A stretch of 64,000 nt of DNA, from positions 248,001 to 312,000 of the forward strand of contig NZ_QQTY01000005.1 of assembly GCF_003670115.1 (NCBI RefSeq). Direction: 5' to 3'. The first letter of the stretch is position 1. The number at the start of each line of letters is the position of its first letter. Made by a program: the position numbers and the translations under genes. This document shows, in pieces, positions 40,034-48,681 of this stretch. Source of the stretch: Natronorubrum halophilum. Its GTDB lineage: Archaea; Halobacteriota; Halobacteria; Halobacteriales; Natrialbaceae. The notes beneath the pieces are model-generated. The model did not search any database and was not told the origin of the DNA. It saw nothing but the letters and a program-made list of their open reading frames with translations.

Positions 40034-40750
40034 TTAGACGACCGCGTCGAACGAGTTGTGGCCCTGAATGTCGACGCCGTCGCCGGTGATCTCCGCGAGG
40101 AAGACGCCGTTTCCGGAGCCGGTATCGCGCTCGACGGCGCTCTTGATGGCGCGAGCCGCCACCGACCGCGCGTCCGAAAGCGAGAGCTCGTCCGCGTACT
40201 CGTTCTCGAGGAGTCCGTAGGCGAGTTGCATCCCGCTGCCGGTAACCGTGTAGTCGTCGGCCATCACGCCGCCGGCGGGGTCGATGCTGTAGACGTGACT
40301 GCCCGCCTCGTCCACGCCGCCGAGGATGGGATTGATCGCCTGAAACGGGCCGCCGCGGGCGAAGTTTCCCGCGAGCGTCGCCAGCGCCGGAACGCTCATC
40401 TGCTCGCCGCGGCGGGCCTCGTAGAGGTTGACTTCGGATCGCAGCGATCGGATGAACGACTGCGCCCCGCCGACGCTGCCGACGAGCGTGAGCGCCGCCG
40501 TGGGGTGGATCTGTTCCACCTTCTGGACGTTCTTGTTCGAGACGAACCGGCCGCCGAGGCTGGCGCGCATGTCCGTCGCGATGACGACGCCCTCATCGGT
40601 CGTAATCCCGACGGTCGTCGTCCCCGTGGAGTTTACGTTCTCCTCGTCCTCGCCAGCGCGTGGCAGCGAGCCGAGTTCGGGCTCGTAGGGCGACGGCGAG
40701 CCGTCGGCCGCGACGTTCGAGCCGGCGTTCCACTCACTCATCGAGTTCAC
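40034..40750 (-). CDS. psmB: Proteasome subunit beta
   Basis: A 238-residue catalytic subunit of the 20S proteasome. A propeptide of about 43 residues is cleaved before the nucleophile in TG-TTTVGITTDEGVVIATDM, exposing Thr44. The conserved lysine region is in RASLGGRFVSNKNVQKVEQI, and the serine-glycine SGSGMQLAYG-type element appears as TVTGSGMQLAYGLLE. The ATG may be 40750 or 40741. It overlaps the 3' end of the alpha gene by 17 or 8 bases, so the two are coupled. Confidence 0.97.
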   Translation of the reverse strand: MNSMSEWNAGSNVAADGSPSPYEPELGSLPRAGEDEENVNSTGTTTVGITTDEGVVIATDMRASLGGRFVSNKNVQKVEQIHPTAALTLVGSVGGAQSFIRSLRSEVNLYEARRGEQMSVPALATLAGNFARGGPFQAINPILGGVDEAGSHVYSIDPAGGVMADDYTVTGSGMQLAYGLLENEYADELSLSDARSVAARAIKSAVERDTGSGNGVFLAEITGDGVDIQGHNSFDAVV

Positions 40751-41477
40751 CCCCGTCGATTTCGGCGAGGATCGTCTCGAGGTAGTCGGTCGAGACCGAG
40801 CGGAACGTCTCGTCGTCGGTGCCGATCGTCGCGACGTCGACGTCGGCAGCGTCGACGGGGTCGTCTTCGGCCGCCGCGAGCGCGTTCAGCGCGAGTTCGA
40901 GTCCCGCGTCGAGGTCGAGGTCGGGCCGATAGTGCTCCTCGAGGTAGTCTTGAATCTCGTTGCGATTGCTGCCGATGGCAGCCGCCTGCCACTCGTAGTC
41001 GGTTCCCGACGGATCGGTCTCGAACAGGCGCGGCTCGCCGTCGCCGTCGATACCGCCGACGAGCAAGGCGACGCCGAACGGGCGCGCCCCGCCGGTCTGG
41101 GTGTACTCCTGAATGTGATCGGTGACGGACCGCGTCAGCGTTTCGACGCCGATCGTTTCGCCGTACCGGAGCTGTTCGCCCTGGGCGCGCCGCCGAGCGA
41201 GGTCGACGAGTTGGCGCGCGTCGGCCACGTGACCGGCGCTCGCGATACCGATGTGATCGTCGGCCTTGTGGATCTTTTCGACGCTCGAGCGTTCCATGAG
41301 CGACGAATTGACCTGCCGGTTGGCCGCGAGGACGACGCCCTCCTGGGTGCGGATACCGACGCTCGGGGTGCCGCGTTTGACGGCTTCGCGAGCGTATTCG
41401 ACTTGATAGAGGCGTCCGTCCGGGGAGAAGATCGTGATCCCCCGGTCGTAGGCCTGCTGTTGGGATTGACCTTGCAT
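40734..41477 (-). CDS. psmA: Proteasome subunit alpha
   Basis: A 247-residue structural ring subunit that gates the 20S core. The N-terminal gate YDRGITIFSPDGRLYQVEYA and the helix AREAVKRGTPSVGIRTQEG are diagnostic. The C-terminal tail is acidic. Unlike most neighbours it has a leader of about 24 bases with GAGG 5 bases before the ATG, and a strong TATA (41524-41532). Confidence 0.97.
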   Translation of the reverse strand: MQGQSQQQAYDRGITIFSPDGRLYQVEYAREAVKRGTPSVGIRTQEGVVLAANRQVNSSLMERSSVEKIHKADDHIGIASAGHVADARQLVDLARRRAQGEQLRYGETIGVETLTRSVTDHIQEYTQTGGARPFGVALLVGGIDGDGEPRLFETDPSGTDYEWQAAAIGSNRNEIQDYLEEHYRPDLDLDAGLELALNALAAAEDDPVDAADVDVATIGTDDETFRSVSTDYLETILAEIDGGELDE

Positions 41478-41482
41478 TGGTT

Positions 41483-41532
41483 CCTCAGGTCGTTCGTGAC
41501 CTTCACCTCAGGTAAGGGACACCTATATATAA
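41483..41532 (-). promoter_or_regulatory. Promoter and Shine-Dalgarno of psmA-psmB
   Basis: On the minus strand CCTTATATATAGG (TATA 41524-41532) predicts a start near 41501, giving a leader of about 24 bases. GAGG at 41483-41486 is placed five bases before the ATG, a plausible ribosome binding site. Confidence 0.6.
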
Positions 41533-41624
41533 GGGTTTGTGAACGGTGAGCGTCGATCGGTGACTACGGTCGGGCTCCGCAAAGCGAAACGACGGGCGAC
41601 TCGGAACGGACCCCCAGACGCCGT

Positions 41625-42425
41625 TTAATAATCGCCGAGGACGCCCAACGTGCGGGCGCGCTTCGTCGTGAGACCGAACACGGCGTAGCCGAGTCCCAGG
41701 TAGCCGACCGCCGTCGCGACGAGGACGGCGAACGCGACGGGGTCGAACTCCCAGAGTCGAACGCCCTCGGTCATCGTTAGCTGGAGCAGGGCGCTCCCCT
41801 GCACCAGCGGCAGTGCGGCCGTCCACCACAGATCGAAGGCGGGAGCCGAAATCAGGCCGACGAACGCGAACCCGAGGAGGTTGACGACGCTGTCGATCCG
41901 CTTGTACAGCACGCTCAATCCACCCATGGCGAGACCGAGGCCCAGCGCGGAGGTGATCGCCAGCATCGCCACGGGGACGACGGTCAGGAGGTGCAACTCG
42001 AGTCGCGTTCCGGTCAGCAGCAACATCACCACGAGGACGGCCGAGGACGTGAGAAACGTCCGGAAGACGATCGCGACCGCCTTGGTGAGGACGACCGGTC
42101 CGAAGCCGAAGGGCGTGATGTAGTGGCGCTCGAGGGTACCCCAGCTGGCCTCGGACCGAACGTCGTTGGTGATCCCCGAGTACGCGCCGGTCGACAGCGT
42201 CCACAGGAAGTAGCCGACGATCAGCCCTTCGATGGAGTCGCCGATCGCCTCCCCCGCGAGCAGGGTCCCGCCGTAGAACAGCATCACGAAAAAGAGCAGG
42301 TTCATGAACAACACGAGCCCCGCGTTGACGGGATACCGGATCCATATCAGCAGATCGCGGTAGATAACGGCCCGCAGGAGGTGATAGTAGCCGCCCGTCC
42401 GGAGCGGTTGCGGGGCGGCCGTCAT
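41625..42425 (-). CDS. ABC-2 type transporter permease
   Basis: A 266-residue permease with about six membrane helices (AGLVLFMNLLFFVMLFYGG, SSAVLVVMLLLTGTRL, VVPVAMLAITSALGLGLAMG among them). The cytoplasmic loop ASWGTLERHYITPFGFGPVV matches the ABC-2 export family. It follows the ATPase gene by 40 bases, making a two-gene exporter. The substrate cannot be told from sequence. Confidence 0.9.
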   Translation of the reverse strand: MTAAPQPLRTGGYYHLLRAVIYRDLLIWIRYPVNAGLVLFMNLLFFVMLFYGGTLLAGEAIGDSIEGLIVGYFLWTLSTGAYSGITNDVRSEASWGTLERHYITPFGFGPVVLTKAVAIVFRTFLTSSAVLVVMLLLTGTRLELHLLTVVPVAMLAITSALGLGLAMGGLSVLYKRIDSVVNLLGFAFVGLISAPAFDLWWTAALPLVQGSALLQLTMTEGVRLWEFDPVAFAVLVATAVGYLGLGYAVFGLTTKRARTLGVLGDY

Positions 42426-42465
42426 CGTGCCCCTCCATCCTCACCGCGACTGCGGCCGATCGATA

Positions 42466-43518
42466 TCATCGGTGACTCCCCTCCCCGGTCATCTCGACGA
42501 ACGCTTCCTCGAGGTCGGGCTGGACGGTGTCGACGGCCGCGAGCTCGAGCCCGTGGCGTTCCATGGCGTCGGTCAGGCGGTAGAACGTCGCGGAGTCGGC
42601 CGCCACCTCGAAGCGCGTTCGGTCGTCCAGTCGCTCGAGCGCGGTCACGTCGAACCGGTCGCGGAGGTCGGCGAGGATCGCGTCGTCGGCTCCGCGGACG
42701 GTGAGCCGATACCCCTGCGTCTCGAAGCCCGCAAGCAGGCTCTCGACGGTGTCGTTGGCGATGATCCGGCCCTCGTTCATGATGATCACGCGGTCGCAGA
42801 CCGCCTCGATGACGTCCATGTCGTGACTGGACACCAGCAGCGTCAGACCGCGTTCTTCGGCCAGCGTGACGAGTTCGCGCCGGAGTTTGAGCGAACTCTC
42901 GACGTCGAGACCGAGCGTCGGCTCGTCGAGGAACGCGACGGAGACGCTCCCGGAGAGAACGCTCGCCAGCGAGACTTTCTGTTTCATTCCCCGGGAGAGC
43001 TCCCGAACCGGGGTATCGGCCCTGTCCGCGAGGTCGAAGCGTTCCAACAGTTCGTCGTGGCGGTCGGCGAGTGCGTCGGGGTTCTGGCCCCTGATCGCCG
43101 CGAAGTATCGGAGGTTCTCCCTGACGGTGAGCCGCCAGTAGTCGTTGCGCGCTCCCTCTAACATGGCGTCGACGTGTTGATAGGCCTCCCGCGGTCGACC
43201 GTAGACGTCGATCCCCTGGATCCGAACCGATCCCGAATCGGGGAGTATCAAGCCGAGGATCGATTTGATCGTCGTCGTCTTTCCGGCACCGTTGGGACCG
43301 AGTATCCCGATCACCTCGCCGGATTCGACGGTAAAGGAGACGTCCTCGACGGCCGTCACGGCGTCTTCTCCGTCCCCGAAGGTCTTCGAAAGCCCGTCGA
43401 CGGCGAGTGCGGGGACGCCCCGTTCGTCCCCGGAGCGGGCGCTCGCCGCTCCGGTTTCGGCGACAGCGTCGCTCTCGACCGTGTCGACAGTTTCGGGGTT
43501 CGTTGGCTCGGTACTCAT
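42466..43518 (-). CDS. ABC-2 type transporter ATP-binding protein
   Basis: A 350-residue ATPase. Walker A is ILGPNGAGKTTTIKSILG, the signature is RELSRGMKQKVSLASVLSG, Walker B is VAFLDEPTLGLD and the switch histidine is in LLVSSHDMDVIEAVC. A DrrA-like C-terminal domain of about 90 residues follows. The ATG at 43518 begins a Glu/Thr/Ala-rich leader; the frame remains open upstream to 43659 but that part is Arg/Ser-rich and likely non-coding. Confidence 0.93.
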   Translation of the reverse strand: MSTEPTNPETVDTVESDAVAETGAASARSGDERGVPALAVDGLSKTFGDGEDAVTAVEDVSFTVESGEVIGILGPNGAGKTTTIKSILGLILPDSGSVRIQGIDVYGRPREAYQHVDAMLEGARNDYWRLTVRENLRYFAAIRGQNPDALADRHDELLERFDLADRADTPVRELSRGMKQKVSLASVLSGSVSVAFLDEPTLGLDVESSLKLRRELVTLAEERGLTLLVSSHDMDVIEAVCDRVIIMNEGRIIANDTVESLLAGFETQGYRLTVRGADDAILADLRDRFDVTALERLDDRTRFEVAADSATFYRLTDAMERHGLELAAVDTVQPDLEEAFVEMTGEGSHR

Positions 43519-43845
43519 GAATCCGTTGATATGTTCAGTAGTTCCGTCGAAAGGAAGACGCTTTTGGTCCGCTCGAGAGGGGGTGGTCTCGAGGGAAATC
43601 TCCTCGCGGTCGAATCGCTGCGGCGTTCCCAGCGTCGCCTCGAGATTTGTTATCGTCATTATTCATTTATCGGTCCGGTCGGGATCGGTCGGCTCCGCGA
43701 GAAGGTTGGCGGGTCGCACGCGGGTACTCATCGCTGGCTCTGGCAGATCGGCGACCTCGAGGGTTCTTACCTGCGGGTAAGCCAAAAGGAGACATCGCAC
43801 GTTCCAAAAACGGAGACGAAGAGCGTACCGTCGGACGGACGCGCC
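43519..43845. other. Gap upstream of the ABC exporter operon
   Basis: The 327 bases between the kinase stop and the ABC ATPase start, both minus strand, contain no convincing gene. AT-rich patches near 43528-43536 and 43668-43677 are the only promoter-like elements. No repeat of note. Confidence 0.4.
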
Positions 43846-46800
43846 TCATCGGCGCTCGGCCGCCGACAGGGTAAACGAGAACGTCGCTCCCGCACCCGGT
43901 TCGGAATCGACCCAGATGTCGCCGTCGTGGCGTTCGACGATCCGCTGACAGAGCGCGAGTCCGATCCCGGTGCCGGGATGTTCCTCGCGGCTGTGGAGGC
44001 GCTGGAAGACGTCGAACACGCGCTCTTGATCCGCGGGATCGATACCGATTCCCTCATCGTGGACTGACACCACCCACCTCTGTCCGCGCCGCTCGGCGTC
44101 GACGCGGATACGGGGCGTCTCGTCCCCGCTGTACGTGATCGCGTTCGTCAGGAGGTTCTGGAGGACCTGTCGCAACTGGCTCGGATCACCCTCGACGCGG
44201 GGCAATTCCTCGACCGTGATCTCGACCCCGTGGTCCTCGATCTGGAGTTGAAGATCCTCGAGGACGTCTTCGAGAACGGCCTCGAGTTCCACCGGCTCGA
44301 GCGGGTCCCCGCGCGTCTCGACCCTGGAGTACTCGAGCAAACCCTCGATCATCCTCCGCATCCGGTCGGCACCGTTGACAGCGTACGCGAGGAACTCCTC
44401 GCCGTCCGCATCGAGTTCGTCGGCGTAGCGGCGTTCGATCAACTGGAGATAGCTCGAGACCATCCGGAGGGGCTCCTGGAGGTCGTGGCTGGCGGCGTAG
44501 GCGAACTGCTCTAAGCGTTCGTTCGACTCCTCGAGTTTCGAAATTGTCTGCTCGAGTCTGCGCTGGTACTCCGTGCGTTCGGTGATGTCGGACATCGTCA
44601 CCACGCCGCGAGTCACGTCGCCGCGCTCGTTCCTGATCGGCATTCCCTTGACGCTGAGGGTTCGCTTCTCGCCGTCTACGGCGTCGATCTCTAAGGTTCT
44701 GGGGTCGGTTAGTTCCTCGCCCGCCAGTACCTTGGCGAGCGTCCACTCGTCGCTCTGGCCCGGTTCGCCCGTGTCGGCCCACCTGACGGGGAACTCGTCG
44801 TAGTCCTCGATCGAGTCGGCGTCGAACACGTCGCCGCCCCAGATGTCTTCGGCAGCCGTGTTGGCCTCGACGAGGCCACCGTCCTGATCCGCGACGACGA
44901 CCCCCACGGGGAGGATCTCGAAGAGGGACTGGAGCTGTTCTTTGTTCCGCTGCAGTTCCAGTTCGGCTCGCTTTCGCTCCGTAATGTCCGTCAACGCGCC
45001 GGGGAACGTGAGCGGCGTACCGTCCTCGTCACATTCGATGTGGCCACGGGCAACGACCCATCGGAGTTCGCCGTCGGCGTTCCAGACGCGGTACTCCTCC
45101 TCGTACTCCCCGCCCGATTCGATGGCGGCCTCGATTCGTCGCATCACCCGCTCGCGGTCGGCCTCGTGAATCGAGGACGTGATGCGCTCGAGCGGAACAC
45201 CCTCTCGGGCCGCGTCGGGATCGACGCCGAACGTCGTGGCGAACGACCGCCCGGCCACGAACTGATCCGCTGGGATGTGCCACTCCCACGTTCCGACTGC
45301 CCCGGCCTCCGTCGCCGCCTCGAGCTGTGCTTTCGCGTCTTCTAAGTACCGCTCCCGTTCTTTCTGTTCGGTGATGTCCTGGGCCATCGTCATCCCGGCG
45401 AGGACGTCGCCTCGCTCGTCGGTGATCGGAACCGCGTGGATCACCCACTCCCGTCCGGCGTACGTGATTTCGACCGATCGATCCTCACCCGCCAGTGCAG
45501 CCAGAAACGCGGTCTCGAGGTCGGTGGCGATTTCCGACGGCCAGACGTCGACGACGTTCCGTCCCTCGAGATCGCTGGGATCGACGGGAATGCGGTCGAA
45601 CCCCTGGCCCGCCGCCAGCGTGTACTCAAGGTCGTAATCGAAGAGCGTGACGAGACCGTTCGGGAAGTACTCCGCGAGGGTGCGATAGCGCTGCTCGGAC
45701 TCCTCGAGGGCCTGCTGACGCTTCCGGCGTTCGGTAACGTCACGGAAGTACACCGAAATACCGGTTTCGGAGGGGTAGCAGTTCGCCTCGACCCAGAAGC
45801 CGAGCGTGTCGTAGTACAGTTCGTAGCTGGTCGACTCCTGTGTTTCCGCCGCCGTCCGGAAGGCGTCCCAGACCTCGTCGATTTCGGCGGCGGAGGGGAA
45901 CACGTCCCAGAGGTTCTCGCCGAGCAGTTCCTCCTCGGAGTGCTGTAAGAGCTCTTCGGCGCGGTCGTTGACGTGAGTGAATCGGAACTGGTCGTCGACG
46001 GCGTAGAACGCATCAGAGATCCGACTGAGAATACGCTGGAGTTCCCCCTCGAGTTCTCGCTCGCGCTCCCGCCGGGCAGTCATGTCGCGAGTGACCTTCA
46101 GATAGCCACGATGGGTACCGTCGTCGACCCACACCGGGGTAATCGTGACGTTCGCCCAGAACTTCGTCCCGTCGTTTCTGACGCGCCACCCCTCGTCCTC
46201 GAGAGAGCCGTTCTCGATCGACTTTTCGAGGTTTCGTTCGGGCACGTTCGCCGCTCGATCGCTCTCGGTGTAGAACGTGGAGATGTGCTCGCCGAGGATC
46301 TCCTCGCGGTCGTAGCCCTTGATCTGTCTCGCTCCTTCGTTCCAACTGGCGACGTGTCCGTCCGAATCGAGCCGGAAAATCGCGTACTCTTCGACCGCGT
46401 TGACCAGCGATTGAAACCGTTCTTCGCTCTCCTGGAGGACTCCTTCAGAGCGCTTTCGATCGGTGATATCGTAGTAGAGTTCGACCCGCCCGCGTACGCT
46501 CCCGACTCGATCAGGCTTGCTCTGATACTCGAGCCAGCGTTCCTCGCGGCCTTCGGATTCGTCGGCGGTAACCCGACACTCGAGGCGGTCGACGTAGCTG
46601 TTGTCCTCGTAGCTTCCGAGGACCGTCTCGGCGAACGAGTCGGACTCGGCGAAGCGATCCGTGAGCGTGTTCTCGATCACCCTCCGATTGTCCCGTCCAA
46701 CGATTTCGTCACGCTCGAGACCGAGGAATTTCTCGCCAGTCTCGTCGATCCAGGCGACTTCGAACGTCTCGTCGAGCACGACGAGACCGGTGTTGACCTC

Positions 46801-47277
46801 GTCGAGTACGGGTGTGTTCGATGCGGACGATTCCCCCGACGAATCGGAACGGTTCGATCGCGACCCCGTGTCGAAGTGCGTCCGAGCGACGCCAACGAAC
46901 CCGCGTACCTCGACGTCGTCTCCGAGCGGGTTGAGGCGAAGTTCGCAGGAAACCGATCCGTCAGTGGCGCTCCGAACGGCGAGTTCGGCGGTCACAGTTT
47001 CGCTGTCCGCCGTCGAACCGCGGCGATCGAGTTTCCGTTCGATCCGTTCGACAGCGGTACCGAAGAGAAAAGAGACGGGTTCGCCGACGAGTTCCTCGCG
47101 AGTGTAGCCCGTCGTTTCGACGAGTGCATCGTTGATCGCGGCGAAGCGACCGTCGGCGTCGAGCCGGAAAATTCCGTCGTCGATCGTTTCGACGAGCGTC
47201 TGATACCGAGTGCGTGCCACATCGTCGTCGACGTCCCCCCAAAAGGATCCATCCGTGGCACCCGGTCGTGTACTCAT
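43846..47277 (-). CDS. Multi-PAS sensor histidine kinase (about seven PAS domains)
   Basis: A 1143-residue soluble hybrid-free kinase. Seven PAS-like repeats are visible at about residues 23, 155, 285, 415, 530, 665 and 795, each closing with D-(I/V/M)-TER/TARR-like linkers. The HisKA H-box is YAASHDLQEPLRMVSSYLQL near residue 930. HATPase boxes are LLTNAITYSG (N), HDEGIGIDPADQ (G1) and GTGIGLALCQRIVERH (G2). No transmembrane helix or receiver domain is present, and no response regulator is adjacent. The start at 47277 is supported by TATA-like TTTATG about 27 bases upstream; the frame upstream to 47604 is spurious. PAS ligands could be redox, light or oxygen. Confidence 0.93.
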   Translation of the reverse strand: MSTRPGATDGSFWGDVDDDVARTRYQTLVETIDDGIFRLDADGRFAAINDALVETTGYTREELVGEPVSFLFGTAVERIERKLDRRGSTADSETVTAELAVRSATDGSVSCELRLNPLGDDVEVRGFVGVARTHFDTGSRSNRSDSSGESSASNTPVLDEVNTGLVVLDETFEVAWIDETGEKFLGLERDEIVGRDNRRVIENTLTDRFAESDSFAETVLGSYEDNSYVDRLECRVTADESEGREERWLEYQSKPDRVGSVRGRVELYYDITDRKRSEGVLQESEERFQSLVNAVEEYAIFRLDSDGHVASWNEGARQIKGYDREEILGEHISTFYTESDRAANVPERNLEKSIENGSLEDEGWRVRNDGTKFWANVTITPVWVDDGTHRGYLKVTRDMTARRERERELEGELQRILSRISDAFYAVDDQFRFTHVNDRAEELLQHSEEELLGENLWDVFPSAAEIDEVWDAFRTAAETQESTSYELYYDTLGFWVEANCYPSETGISVYFRDVTERRKRQQALEESEQRYRTLAEYFPNGLVTLFDYDLEYTLAAGQGFDRIPVDPSDLEGRNVVDVWPSEIATDLETAFLAALAGEDRSVEITYAGREWVIHAVPITDERGDVLAGMTMAQDITEQKERERYLEDAKAQLEAATEAGAVGTWEWHIPADQFVAGRSFATTFGVDPDAAREGVPLERITSSIHEADRERVMRRIEAAIESGGEYEEEYRVWNADGELRWVVARGHIECDEDGTPLTFPGALTDITERKRAELELQRNKEQLQSLFEILPVGVVVADQDGGLVEANTAAEDIWGGDVFDADSIEDYDEFPVRWADTGEPGQSDEWTLAKVLAGEELTDPRTLEIDAVDGEKRTLSVKGMPIRNERGDVTRGVVTMSDITERTEYQRRLEQTISKLEESNERLEQFAYAASHDLQEPLRMVSSYLQLIERRYADELDADGEEFLAYAVNGADRMRRMIEGLLEYSRVETRGDPLEPVELEAVLEDVLEDLQLQIEDHGVEITVEELPRVEGDPSQLRQVLQNLLTNAITYSGDETPRIRVDAERRGQRWVVSVHDEGIGIDPADQERVFDVFQRLHSREEHPGTGIGLALCQRIVERHDGDIWVDSEPGAGATFSFTLSAAERR

Positions 47278-47301
47278 GGTCGTTAGTGAGCGGTGAATCT
47301 C

Positions 47302-47307
47302 ATAAAT
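47302..47307 (-). promoter_or_regulatory. TATA-like box for the multi-PAS kinase
   Basis: GGATTTATGAG on the minus strand places the TATA centre about 27 bases before the ATG at 47277, arguing for a leaderless transcript and against the longer frame. Confidence 0.5.
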
Positions 47308-47488
47308 CCACTGCCCCGTAGGCCTATCTCTGAGGCAACCGGTCACGGCCGGATCGAAAAGCGTGTCAGTGTAACGCGCGACGGCCTCCTCGCGCTCGCT
47401 CGAGACGGCTTCTTCGCGCGGGTACTGAAAAAAGCGCGTCAGTGACCGGGGTGTCGTTGACGGGCCTCCGTCGTATAGGTGCGATTGA

Positions 47489-48490
47489 ATGGACGCGCTG
47501 TATCTGCTCGTCGGTCTCGTCGTGCTCGCCGCCGTGATCGTCGACATTCTCTGGACGACGCTCTGGGTAGACGGTGGTTCGGGTCCGCTCTCGGCCCGGC
47601 TCACGACCTGGACGTGGCGCGGCCTCCGGGCGGTGGGCGGCGATCATCCGCGCGCGTTGAGCATCGCGGGTCCGCTCATCCTCACGCTCACGCTCGCGAT
47701 GTGGATCGCGCTGCTCTGGTTCGGGTGGACGTTCATCTTCGCCAGTGGCGAGCCTGCCCTCGTCGGCCCCCACACCGGCGAACCGGCCGATTGGGCGGGA
47801 CGCTTTTACTACGTCGCCTACACGATGTTCACCAACGGAAACGGCGACTACTCCCCCACGACGGGGACCTGGGAGATTGCCAGTTCGTTCACGACGGCGA
47901 CGGGGATGGCCTTCGTCACGCTCGGCGTCTCCTACGTGCTCACCGTTCTCGGTGCGGTCTCCGAGAAACGCTCGTTCGCCAGCAACGTCACCGGACTGGG
48001 CGAACGCAGCGAGGCGTTCGTCCGCGCGGGCTGGAACGGCGACGAGGAGTTTCGCGGCCTCGACCTGCCGCTCGAGTCGCTCTCGACGCAGCTATCGCTG
48101 CTCGCGGACCAGCACAAGGCCTACCCGATTTTGCACTACTATCACAGCGAACGGGGAACGCGGGCCTCGGCGATAGCCGTCCCGATCCTCGACGAGGCGC
48201 TGACGCTGTTTCGCCACGGCGTCTCCGCGGACGCCCAGCCGAACCCCGCGCTGGTGGAGAACGCCCGCTCGAGCGTAGATAGCTACCTCGACACGCTCGG
48301 AACGGCCTTTATCGATCCGGCCGACGAAGTGCCGCCCGAACCGGAACTCGAGCGGCTTCGCGAGGAGGAGATTCCCACCGTTGACGACGAGGAACTCGCC
48401 GACGCACTCGAGAGTCTCACGGAACGCCGGCGGAAGCTCCTGGGGGTAGTGCGTGCCGACGCCTGGTACTGGCCGCCGATCGAGGAGTGA
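47489..48490 (+). CDS. Ion-channel-like membrane protein with variant pore filter
   Basis: A 333-residue protein. Membrane segments are at about residues 2-24, 58-88 and 138-160, with a re-entrant loop between the last two: YTMFTNGNGDYSPTTGTWEI. The position of this loop copies the K+ channel T-x-G-Y-G-D filter, but the residues are TNGNGD. A C-terminal soluble region of about 170 residues is helical and acidic and has no clear RCK domain. It starts 211 bases from the divergent multi-PAS kinase. Confidence 0.8.
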   Translation: MDALYLLVGLVVLAAVIVDILWTTLWVDGGSGPLSARLTTWTWRGLRAVGGDHPRALSIAGPLILTLTLAMWIALLWFGWTFIFASGEPALVGPHTGEPADWAGRFYYVAYTMFTNGNGDYSPTTGTWEIASSFTTATGMAFVTLGVSYVLTVLGAVSEKRSFASNVTGLGERSEAFVRAGWNGDEEFRGLDLPLESLSTQLSLLADQHKAYPILHYYHSERGTRASAIAVPILDEALTLFRHGVSADAQPNPALVENARSSVDSYLDTLGTAFIDPADEVPPEPELERLREEEIPTVDDEELADALESLTERRRKLLGVVRADAWYWPPIEE

Positions 48491-48681
48491 ACACCGGTTG
48501 CGGTCAGCATTCGGGATCGACCGGACGGCGAGGGACCGCACTCGAGACCGTCACTTGATGCACCAGTTGGCAGCGGATCCGACGGCTACGGTGCTCCCTG
48601 CTCGAGCGCGGATCGAGTACGCCATTCACTTTCACTCCGGTAACGCACACCTTTTAGCCCCGCCGTTAGTATGAAGGGACA

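Noticed and set aside
47278-47604. N-terminal extension of the kinase frame
   Set aside because: Low-complexity Ser/Arg composition, and a TATA-like box lies inside it at the right distance for the start at 47277.
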